DNA from: Oscillospiraceae bacterium
GTDB lineage: Bacteria > Bacillota > Clostridia > Oscillospirales > Oscillospiraceae
DNA: 9,803 nt
Direction: 5' to 3'
Assembly: GCA_020866945.1 (NCBI GenBank)
Contig: JAJBVW010000203.1
Span: forward strand, 1-9,803
Part shown: piece after piece, positions 4,533 through 9,803 of the stretch
Layout: each line of letters opens with the position of its first letter
Numbering within the stretch: the first letter of the stretch is position 1
Notes under the pieces: model-generated
Databases searched by the model: none
Seen by the model: only the letters and a program-made list of their open reading frames with translations
Told to the model about the DNA's origin: nothing
Position numbers and translations under genes: made by a program

Positions 4533-6908
4533 TTGAATAAATTACAGGAAAAACTAAAAGACTGGCAGGCCAGAAGGAACACCCGCAAGGCCCGAAAGCG
4601 CCGCCGCGCCGTGGAGACAGTAACAGACACCGCCGCCGCAGGCGTGGGGCTGGTGCTGCATCTGAGTCTGCGCGTAATACTGACAGTGCTGCTGGTGGTG
4701 ATAACCACGGCGGTGCTGCTAATATGCATCTTCGCTTTTTATGTGAAGACCTGCCTGTCAGGAGACGTTGTAAGTGTGACGCTGGAAGAAGTCTCCATGG
4801 CCCAGTCCAGCATCATCTGGTATACGGACAGCGACGGCGAATTGAAGGAGCTGACCACCCTCTACGCCAGCGAAAACCGCGTCTGGGTGGATTATGAGGA
4901 AATCCCCATCTATCTGGAATATGCCGCGGTAGCTATCGAGGACTCCCGGTTCTATACCCACAAGGGCGTGGACTGGTACCGAACCGTGGGCGCGTTCGTC
5001 AATATGTTCGTGGGAATGAAAAACAACTTCGGCGGCTCCACCATCACCCAGCAGCTCATCAAAAACCTGACGGAATATGACGACGTCACCGTTCAGCGAA
5101 AGCTGCTGGAAATATTCAGCGCCCTGGAATTTGAAAAGAACTACACCAAGGAAGAAATCATGACCTGGTACCTCAACGAGATATACCTGGGCGAAGGCTG
5201 CTACGGCGTAGGCACGGCGGCCCAGATGTATTTCGGCAAGGACGTGTCCGAGCTGTCCCTGGCGGAGTGCGCAAGCCTTATCGGCATCACCAACAACCCC
5301 TCCATGTATGACCCCTATATCAGCGATAACACGAGAGAGGCAAACAAGACCCGTCAGGAGACAATCCTGTGGGAGATGTATGATCAGGGTTATATCACCT
5401 ATGAGGAATACATCGAAGCCATGAACCAGGAGCTGGTATTCCAGCAGGGTGAGAGCTACACCCGCACCTCGGAGGTCACGTCCTACTATGAGGACACGGT
5501 CATCCGGGAGGTCATCGCGGATTTGATGGAAGAAAAGGGCGTCTCTGAGGACGTGGCCACCCGTCTGCTGTATAACGGCGGTTACAACATCTACGCCTGC
5601 ATCGACACCCGCATCCAGGACATCGTGGATAATATGTACGAAAACCTCTCCAACCTGCCCTCCAGCTACCGCAGCTCGAGCCAGCAGCTCCAGTCCGCCA
5701 TCGTCATCATCGACCCCTCTAACGGAGACATCGTGGCCATATCCGGCGGCACGGGCGAGAAGCAATACACCCTGTCCCTGAACAGAGCCACGCAGTCCAC
5801 GCGGCCGCCCGGCTCCTCCATCAAGCCTCTGAGCGTGTATTCCCCGGCCATCGACCTGGGCCTTGTCACGCCAGACGACTATATAAACGACTCCCCCAAC
5901 ATCACCCTCAGCGGCACGACCTGGTATCCCTCCAACTCCGGCAACTCCTACAGCGGCCTTATCACCATCCGCCAGGCGCTGATACTTTCCAGGAACACTG
6001 TGGCCGCGCAGCTGTTGGATAAGCTAGGGCTGGACGCCTCGTGGAGCTATCTGACGGAGCACTTCGGCTTTACAAGCCTCGTCCGGGACTACTACGACGA
6101 GGCCACCGGCCAGACCGTCACGGACTACGCCTACGCGCCCCTGGCCCTGGGCCAGTTCTCCTATGGCGTCACCGTGCTGGAAATGGCCCAGGCGTACACC
6201 GCCTTCGTGAACGACGGCGTCATGGTCTATGGCCGCAGCTATTATATGGTGACCGATGCCGACGGTGAAATCGTCCTGCAAAACGACACGGAGACCATCA
6301 ACTCCCTGAAGGTGGACACCGCCCGGAACATGGCCCTGATGCTTCAGGACGCCGTTTCCGAAGGCACAGGCACGGACGCCTATTTCAGCACCACCGCCGT
6401 AGGCGGCAAGACCGGCACCACCTCCGACGACTACGACCGTTATTTCGTGGGCATCACCTCCTACTACGTGGCCGCCGTCTGGACCGGCTACGACACCCCG
6501 GAGCAGATGTACTTTACCGGCAACCCCGCCGCGCAGATATTCAAGAGCGTCATGAGTCAGGTGCTCCAAGGTTACGAATATAAGAGCTTCCCGGAGCCGA
6601 GCGACTCCACCAGCACCACGAATCTGTTCGCCGCCACCGCTACGGAAACCCCGGAGCCTTCGGAGACCCCGGAGGTGACGGAGACGCCCGAAGCCAGCCC
6701 GCCGTCCGCCATCGCCACCGACGACGCTTCCGGCACTGACACAGCCACCGCCACCCCGGTGGAACCCACAGCCGTCGTCGCGACCGAGACCCCGGTAGAG
6801 CCAACAGCTGTCGTGGCAACAGAAGCGCCGGCAGAACCCACAGCCGCCGCAACGGACACCCCGAAGGACACCGGCGGCACGGACGCCCCGCCCGAGGCGG
6901 TGGGATAG
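4533..6908 (+). CDS. Class A penicillin-binding protein (transglycosylase/transpeptidase)
   Basis: Bifunctional PBP that polymerises lipid II into glycan strands and cross-links the stem peptides outside the membrane. With the TTG start (791 aa; 800 aa from ATG 4506): a very basic cytoplasmic head, one TM about 47-71, then the GT51 domain with Glu136 in EDSRFYTH, GGSTITQQLIKN at 167, and the second acid Glu216 in YLNEIYLG. The transpeptidase has Ser428-Lys431 (SSIK, SxxK motif), Ser486-Asn488 (SRN, SxN motif) and Lys626-Gly628 (KTG). All catalytic residues are present. From about residue 691 the tail is a Thr/Pro/Glu/Ala-rich disordered extension with 12-residue repeats, probably lying in the wall. 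Overall it resembles PBP1A/PonA of Clostridia. It is transcribed alone from its own promoter and is divergent from the small membrane protein. No intrinsic terminator with a T run follows directly. Confidence 0.95.
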   Translation: MNKLQEKLKDWQARRNTRKARKRRRAVETVTDTAAAGVGLVLHLSLRVILTVLLVVITTAVLLICIFAFYVKTCLSGDVVSVTLEEVSMAQSSIIWYTDSDGELKELTTLYASENRVWVDYEEIPIYLEYAAVAIEDSRFYTHKGVDWYRTVGAFVNMFVGMKNNFGGSTITQQLIKNLTEYDDVTVQRKLLEIFSALEFEKNYTKEEIMTWYLNEIYLGEGCYGVGTAAQMYFGKDVSELSLAECASLIGITNNPSMYDPYISDNTREANKTRQETILWEMYDQGYITYEEYIEAMNQELVFQQGESYTRTSEVTSYYEDTVIREVIADLMEEKGVSEDVATRLLYNGGYNIYACIDTRIQDIVDNMYENLSNLPSSYRSSSQQLQSAIVIIDPSNGDIVAISGGTGEKQYTLSLNRATQSTRPPGSSIKPLSVYSPAIDLGLVTPDDYINDSPNITLSGTTWYPSNSGNSYSGLITIRQALILSRNTVAAQLLDKLGLDASWSYLTEHFGFTSLVRDYYDEATGQTVTDYAYAPLALGQFSYGVTVLEMAQAYTAFVNDGVMVYGRSYYMVTDADGEIVLQNDTETINSLKVDTARNMALMLQDAVSEGTGTDAYFSTTAVGGKTGTTSDDYDRYFVGITSYYVAAVWTGYDTPEQMYFTGNPAAQIFKSVMSQVLQGYEYKSFPEPSDSTSTTNLFAATATETPEPSETPEVTETPEASPPSAIATDDASGTDTATATPVEPTAVVATETPVEPTAVVATEAPAEPTAAATDTPKDTGGTDAPPEAVG
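6753..6860 (+). repeat. Three tandem 36-nt repeats in the PBP tail
   Basis: Units at 6753-6788, 6789-6824 and 6825-6860 encode TPVEPTAVVATE-like 12-mers. They keep the reading frame while varying at third positions, so the repeat is preserved at protein level rather than being a fresh DNA duplication. Confidence 0.85.
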
Positions 6909-7002
6909 CCCCCGCGCCTGGTGTGCGGGGGGCGGGGGGGCGGCGCGGGCGGGGGGGGGCGGCGCGGGGGGGGGGGGGCGGTGTGTGCGGGGAGGGGGGG
7001 GG
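6909..7002. other. GC hairpin followed by an extreme poly-G tract
   Basis: Directly after the PBP stop, CCCCCGC (6909-6915) can pair with GCGGGGG (6925-6931). From there to 7002 the plus strand is almost only G: runs of 6 (6927-6932), 7 (6934-6940), 9 (6951-6959), 13 (6966-6978) and 9 (6994-7002). No coding or RNA signature is present. Either a dense G-quadruplex-prone tract or miscalled bases beyond a hairpin, where a T run would be expected. Confidence 0.85.
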
Positions 7003-7021
7003 ATATCCCAAGCGACTCAAG

Positions 7022-7037
7022 GTTACAATCAGTAACA
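7022..7037 (-). promoter_or_regulatory. Imperfect WalR-like half-site pair
   Basis: On the minus strand TGTTAC-N4-TGTAAC matches both WalR half-sites, but with a four-base instead of a five-base gap. It lies about 100 bases upstream of the hydrolase operon promoter. Given the altered spacing I treat it as doubtful. Confidence 0.2.
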
Positions 7038-7055
7038 ATTCTGAATCAAGGACTC

Positions 7056-7118
7056 AGCGCCCGCGTTTTTTCTCCTTTTTGCTGAAAAATGGGAGAAATG
7101 CGCGGGCGCTTTCCTTTT
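7056..7118 (+). terminator. Long hairpin terminator upstream of the hydrolase operon
   Basis: A perfect 10-bp GC stem (7056-7065 with 7101-7110) encloses further pairing of TTTCTCC with GGAGAAA and TTTTT with AAAAA. A T-rich stretch (7110-7118) follows. It probably ends transcripts coming from the PBP side and insulates the next operon. The 55-base hairpin is longer than a standard terminator. Confidence 0.6.
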
Positions 7119-7136
7119 ATTTCCTGCTTCCAGCTA

Positions 7137-7165
7137 TTGACATACTGGATACAATATGTTACAAT
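7137..7165 (+). promoter_or_regulatory. Consensus promoter of the hydrolase operon
   Basis: -35 TTGACA (7137-7142), a spacer of exactly 17 and -10 TACAAT (7160-7165); start expected near 7172. The spacer and -10 are covered by an inverted repeat ACTGGAT (7144-7150) / ATCCAGT (7164-7170) and by a WalR-like box, so a strong core promoter appears to be under control. Confidence 0.88.
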
Positions 7166-7174
7166 CCAGTTACA
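7158..7174 (-). promoter_or_regulatory. Candidate WalR (YycF) box over the -10 and start site
   Basis: Minus strand TGTAAC-N5-TGTAAC, an exact fit to TGTWAH-N5-TGTWAH; a third degenerate half-site TGTATC follows four bases further on. In B. subtilis WalR directly controls NlpC/P60-type wall hydrolases such as LytE and CwlO, and boxes that overlap the promoter act in repression. Its place before an NlpC/P60 operon is therefore coherent, though binding is inference. Confidence 0.6.
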
Positions 7175-7197
7175 AAAGATTCAGGAGGTAACACATC

Positions 7198-7491
7198 ATG
7201 CCAGAACTAAAAACGGCTGCGCTGCAATATAAGGGCCATCCCCTTCGCAGGAAGGACAACCTTATTTATTTCGGCAGCATGGCTGACAAGTATATCATTA
7301 TGCTCCAGATACTTGACACCAAGAAAATCAAGGATATGGACGTAGCCACCAAGGTCTCCGTGCAGCTTCAGCTGACAGACCCCGACCTGAAAAGCCGCGA
7401 CCGGGTCGTCAAAAAAAGTGAGAAGGATAGCCTGTATGCTGCCATGGACGTAGCGTCCGTTTGGCTGGATCGGGCCTTGTCCACCAGGTAA
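7198..7491 (+). CDS. Small conserved hypothetical protein, first gene of the hydrolase operon
   Basis: 97 aa, cytoplasmic, with no signal peptide or membrane segment. It begins MPELKTAALQYKGHPLRRKD and has a central YIIMLQILDTKKIKD strand, a VSVQLQLTDPDL segment, a basic RVVKKSEK patch and a C-terminal helix ending in VWLDRALSTR. Similar short proteins occur in Oscillospiraceae and related Clostridia as far as I recall, always without a function; I do not recognise a named family. A perfect AGGAGGT (7183-7189) precedes the ATG and a consensus promoter lies upstream. It ends two bases before the start of the NlpC/P60 hydrolase gene, which has only a weak ribosome binding site, so its translation is probably coupled to the hydrolase. 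That suggests a linked role, but the sequence does not show what. Confidence 0.85.
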   Translation: MPELKTAALQYKGHPLRRKDNLIYFGSMADKYIIMLQILDTKKIKDMDVATKVSVQLQLTDPDLKSRDRVVKKSEKDSLYAAMDVASVWLDRALSTR

Positions 7492-7493
7492 TC

Positions 7494-8918
7494 ATGAAGC
7501 ATCTGAACAGAGATACCCTGCAAAAGCTGTTCGTCACCCTGGCGGTCTTTATCTGCCTGGCCCTCTCCGTGGGCATAACAGCCCGTGCGGACAGCGAGGG
7601 CGCGGCTACGGTGACAGCCTCCGCGCTGAATATGCGCAGCGAGGCGTCCACCTCCAGCTCCATTGTGACCTGCATTTCCAAAGGCACGGTGGTGCTGGTA
7701 ACAGGCTCCTCCGACGGCTGGTATCAGGTCTGGTACCAGGGCAAGTCGGGATATATGAGCGCTGATTATCTTACCTTCTCCACCAGCGCGGAATCCGCCT
7801 TCGGCACCGGCACCATCAGCGGCAGCGCCGTGCGCGTGCGCTCCGGCCCCTCCACCTCGGACAGCATTCTGGCCACGGTGTATTCGGGCGAGACCATGAC
7901 CGTCACCGGCGTCTCCGGCGAATGGTACCAGGTCAGCTATAACGGCTCAACGGGCTATGTCCACAGCGCCTACATGAACATTTCCTATGTCAGCAGCTCC
8001 ACGACCACTTCCAACTCGACCACGGAGGCGTCCCCCCTTGCGGTGGCCACCACGGGCACCGGCACCATCAACGCCAGCTACGTGCGGATGCGCTCCGGCC
8101 CCTCCACTTCCTATTCCATTCTGGGGACGTACAGCAGCGGCACCACCATGACCGTCACCGGCACCTCCGGCGACTGGTACGAGGTCAGCTATAACGGCGT
8201 TACCGGCTATGTATACAGCCGGTACCTGACCCTGGACAGCGGCAGCACAAGCACCAGCACAAGCTCCAGCTCGTCCAGCACGAGCACAAGCAGCTTCACC
8301 GTCACAGAGATGGACGACACCGCCGCCGCGGTGACGACCGCCGTGCATATGCGCACCGGCCCCTCCGCCTCCTACGCAAGCTTGCAGGTGCTGTCCGCCG
8401 GGACAAGCGTCACCATCACCGGCTATTCCGGCAGCTGGTATCGCGTCAGCTATAACGGCTCCACCGGCTATATATACAGCAGCTATGTCACCACTGACAC
8501 CAGCAGCACTAACTCCAGCTCGTCCAGCAGCTCCAGCTCCACCAGCGCGGGAGAAGCCATTGTCGCCGAGGCCAAGAAATACCTGGGCGTCAGCTATGTA
8601 TATGGCGGCACCTCCCCCTCCGGCTTCGACTGCTCCGGGCTTGTATATTACGTCTATAAGCAGTGCGGCTATTCCATCACCCGCACCGCCAGCTCTCAAA
8701 ATTCCGACGGCACATACGTCTCCCGGGACAACCTGCAGCCCGGCGACATCATCGTGTTCTATAACAGCGCCATGACCGGCATCGGCCACGTGGGCATCTA
8801 CATCGGGGACGGCCAGTTCATCCATGCCTCCTCTGGCTCCGGCAAGGTAATCATTTCCAGCCTTTCCGCGACCTACTACAACTCCCACTACTACAGCGCC
8901 CGCCGGATAGTGAGCTGA
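7494..8918 (+). CDS. Secreted peptidoglycan hydrolase: four SH3 modules plus NlpC/P60
   Basis: Exported endopeptidase expected to cut stem peptides of peptidoglycan during growth or division. Layout (474 aa): signal peptide about 1-32 (basic head, LFVTLAVFICLALSVGI core, likely cleavage after ARA), bacterial SH3 wall-binding modules at about 37-95, 104-162, 188-246 and 274-331, Ser/Thr-rich linkers between modules 2-4 and before the enzyme, and an NlpC/P60 domain 352-474. Catalytic residues are complete: Cys380 in FDCSGL, His432 in GIGHVGIY and His444 in QFIHAS. I chose ATG 7494 over the in-frame TTG 7461 because it begins directly with the signal peptide and sits two bases after the preceding stop codon. 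The domain plan resembles LytE/CwlO-type D,L-endopeptidases, with SH3 modules instead of LysM or coiled coil. The poly-Ser linkers are encoded largely by AGC/TCC. Expression is likely through the promoter at 7137-7165 and its WalR-like box. Confidence 0.95.
   Translation: MKHLNRDTLQKLFVTLAVFICLALSVGITARADSEGAATVTASALNMRSEASTSSSIVTCISKGTVVLVTGSSDGWYQVWYQGKSGYMSADYLTFSTSAESAFGTGTISGSAVRVRSGPSTSDSILATVYSGETMTVTGVSGEWYQVSYNGSTGYVHSAYMNISYVSSSTTTSNSTTEASPLAVATTGTGTINASYVRMRSGPSTSYSILGTYSSGTTMTVTGTSGDWYEVSYNGVTGYVYSRYLTLDSGSTSTSTSSSSSSTSTSSFTVTEMDDTAAAVTTAVHMRTGPSASYASLQVLSAGTSVTITGYSGSWYRVSYNGSTGYIYSSYVTTDTSSTNSSSSSSSSSTSAGEAIVAEAKKYLGVSYVYGGTSPSGFDCSGLVYYVYKQCGYSITRTASSQNSDGTYVSRDNLQPGDIIVFYNSAMTGIGHVGIYIGDGQFIHASSGSGKVIISSLSATYYNSHYYSARRIVS
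7803..8486 (+). repeat. Homologous SH3 repeats 2-4 within the hydrolase gene
   Basis: Modules 2 and 3 share long near-identical DNA stretches (for example GGCACCGGCACCATCA at 7803 and 8055, TGCGCTCCGGCCCCTCCAC, and GTCAGCTATAACGGC), and module 4 keeps shorter ones. Module 1 has diverged. This points to recent internal duplication and makes module number prone to change by recombination. Confidence 0.8.
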
Positions 8919-8919
8919 A

Positions 8920-9069
8920 TCATCTGCGATTGCCATCGCAGATGAGGGGGGCTACGGCCTGACCCGCGCACTCGCTACGCTCGCACACTCCCAGGCCGAG
9001 AAGAATTTTTTGCCACGTACACGCCGCGGCAAAAAATGATTTAACTTTATTCGCGCCTGCGGGCGCGAA
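8920..9069. repeat. Cluster of four palindromes, possible dispersed intergenic repeat
   Basis: Four inverted repeats in 150 bases after the hydrolase stop: 8920-8945 (11-bp arms, loop TGCC, followed by six G), 8955-8961/8992-8998 (CGGCCTG arms), 9005-9014/9028-9037 (ATTTTTTGCC arms), and 9050-9057/9062-9069 (TTCGCGCC arms, loop TGCG). No gene is seen. None has the usual stem-then-T-run order of a terminator on the plus strand, although the first could still stop or stabilise the message. The density is typical of REP/MITE-like extragenic elements; copy number cannot be judged from one window. Confidence 0.6.
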
Positions 9070-9113
9070 CTCTGCGAGGCTTCCGCCCTTTTAAGACGTC
9101 ATTAAAATAAATC

Positions 9114-9151
9114 AAGCTCCCAATGTGATTGCTTGGTCACATTGGGAGCTT
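9114..9151 (-). terminator. Terminator of the minus-strand surface protein gene
   Basis: A perfect 15-bp stem (9114-9128 with 9137-9151) with an eight-base loop, followed on the minus strand by GATTTATTTT. It lies 20 bases beyond the stop codon of the surface protein gene. It may also work for plus-strand transcripts, but the sequence after it on that strand is less T-rich. Confidence 0.85.
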
Positions 9152-9171
9152 TGCTGTCTGCCTATATCCTG

Positions 9172-9803
9172 TTACTTTACTTTCTTTTGTCGGCTCACCA
9201 TCAGAACCAGTCCTGCGCCGCAGAGGGTCAGGAGGGCCAGCCACAGGAGCGGGGTGCCCGCGTCGCCGGTGCTGGGGGCGGTGGTCGTGGCCGCGGGTGT
9301 GATTGTGACTGTGGCGGTGCTGTCCGCCTCCTTCCAGGCGACAGCTACCGGGGACAGGCCCTTGAGGGTCACGGTCAGGCCATCGTCGGTCTTTGTCACG
9401 GCGGGGGTCTCCGTCTCGCCCGCCGTGATGCCCAGCCGGGACGAAGTCTCCGTGAACATATGCACCACAACAAAGTCATAGCTGCTGTCCGTTCCATCGG
9501 GATATGGAAGCGTCACGGTGATGCCCTCCGCCGGGAAATCCTCCTCCGTCGCGTCCTCCCACTGGCCGGTCGCCCCGTTCCAGAGCTGGAGCTTCACATC
9601 ATAATAGGCCACATTGTCCTCCGTGTAGGCCGAGCTGGTGATGGAAACGCGGGCAAACAGGTCAGCTTGCAGCTCCTCTACGGTGCTGTAAAGGCTTTGC
9701 AGACCCTCCGGAACCTCGGCCAGGGAGGCCACCAGAATCTGCTCCCCCGTTTCCGTGGGGGCTGTCACCGCATTCACCGTCAGGGTATAGCTGGCCGCTG
9801 CGG
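9172..9803 (-). CDS. C-terminal part of a sortase-anchored surface protein (5' end outside window)
   Basis: The frame is open through the window edge, so at least 209 codons of a longer gene are present; the GTG at 9777 is internal, not a convincing start. The visible part is a Thr/Ser/Asp/Glu-rich beta-type region (VKLQLWNG, GITVTLPYPDGT, GLTVTLKGLSPVAVAW) like the repeat stalks of Clostridia adhesins. It ends in a sorting signal: APSTGD (9279-9262, a variant of LPXTG close to the SPKTGD form), a hydrophobic stretch LLWLALLTLCGAGLVLMV, and the basic tail SRQKKVK. A sortase would cleave between T and G and attach the protein to the cell wall. The adhesive or enzymatic head is not visible. It is convergent to the NlpC/P60 gene and terminated at 9114-9151. 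Confidence 0.85.
   Translation of the reverse strand, partial: AAASYTLTVNAVTAPTETGEQILVASLAEVPEGLQSLYSTVEELQADLFARVSITSSAYTEDNVAYYDVKLQLWNGATGQWEDATEEDFPAEGITVTLPYPDGTDSSYDFVVVHMFTETSSRLGITAGETETPAVTKTDDGLTVTLKGLSPVAVAWKEADSTATVTITPAATTTAPSTGDAGTPLLWLALLTLCGAGLVLMVSRQKKVK

Noticed and set aside
4758..5765. 335-codon minus-strand ORF opposite the PBP gene
   Set aside because: Antisense shadow of a gene with all catalytic motifs; no ribosome binding site.
6923..7210. 95-codon plus-strand ORF starting in the poly-G tract
   Set aside because: Its first third is Gly/Arg produced by the G run, it overlaps the terminator and promoter, and it has no plausible start.
7947..8936. 329-codon minus-strand ORF opposite the NlpC/P60 gene
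   Set aside because: Its Gly/Ala/Val-rich composition arises from reading the repetitive Ser/Thr codons backwards.
1..9803. CRISPR arrays, insertion sequences, phage genes, tRNA or rRNA
   Set aside because: Scanned for; no spaced direct repeats, transposase motifs, tRNA cloverleaf or rRNA sequence seen.

Overview
The window reads as a piece of chromosome from a GC-rich, low-motility-style gut Firmicute of the Oscillospiraceae/Clostridia type. The evidence is strong AGGAGG-type ribosome binding sites, a class A penicillin-binding protein, a DUF1292 protein, an SH3-NlpC/P60 hydrolase and a sortase-type surface protein, with AT-rich intergenic regions between GC-rich genes. The organism call is inference from gene families; no rRNA or tRNA is present to fix it. 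Almost everything recognisable concerns the cell envelope and its surveillance, and there is no phage, IS or CRISPR content.

Layout. Positions 13-1431 (+) encode a two-transmembrane HAMP sensor histidine kinase whose upstream partner is cut by the window edge. Positions 1555-2967 (+) encode a membrane-anchored HtrA/DegP-type serine protease with one PDZ domain, closed by a strong terminator. The 600-base gap 2968-3565 has no convincing protein gene but looks like two divergent RNA genes: a roughly 150-nt candidate sRNA on the minus strand (ending in a UUCG terminator at 3061-3096) and, on the plus strand, a roughly 190-nt RNA with the architecture of 6S RNA, ending one base before the stop codon of the convergent DUF1292 gene (3566-3859, -). 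Next come a small membrane-anchored protein (3958-4272, -) and, divergent from it, a bifunctional class A PBP (4533-6908, +) with a Thr/Pro/Glu-rich tail.

An almost pure G tract (6925-7002) follows the PBP and may be an assembly artefact. A consensus promoter at 7137-7165 then drives a two-gene unit: a small conserved protein of unknown function (7198-7491) and a secreted hydrolase with four SH3 modules and an NlpC/P60 peptidase domain (7494-8918). A cluster of palindromes (8920-9069) separates it from the C-terminal part of a minus-strand surface protein with an APSTGD sorting signal (9172-9803, cut by the window end).

How it fits together. The kinase and HtrA protease form a stress-sensing neighbourhood, while the PBP builds and the NlpC/P60 protein cuts peptidoglycan. 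Two sites match exactly the published WalR (YycF) consensus TGTWAH-N5-TGTWAH. One overlaps the -10/start region of the hydrolase operon and the other lies between the two divergent RNA genes. If real, this ties the 6S-like RNA and the neighbouring sRNA to the cell-wall homeostasis regulon, which I consider the most interesting possibility here.
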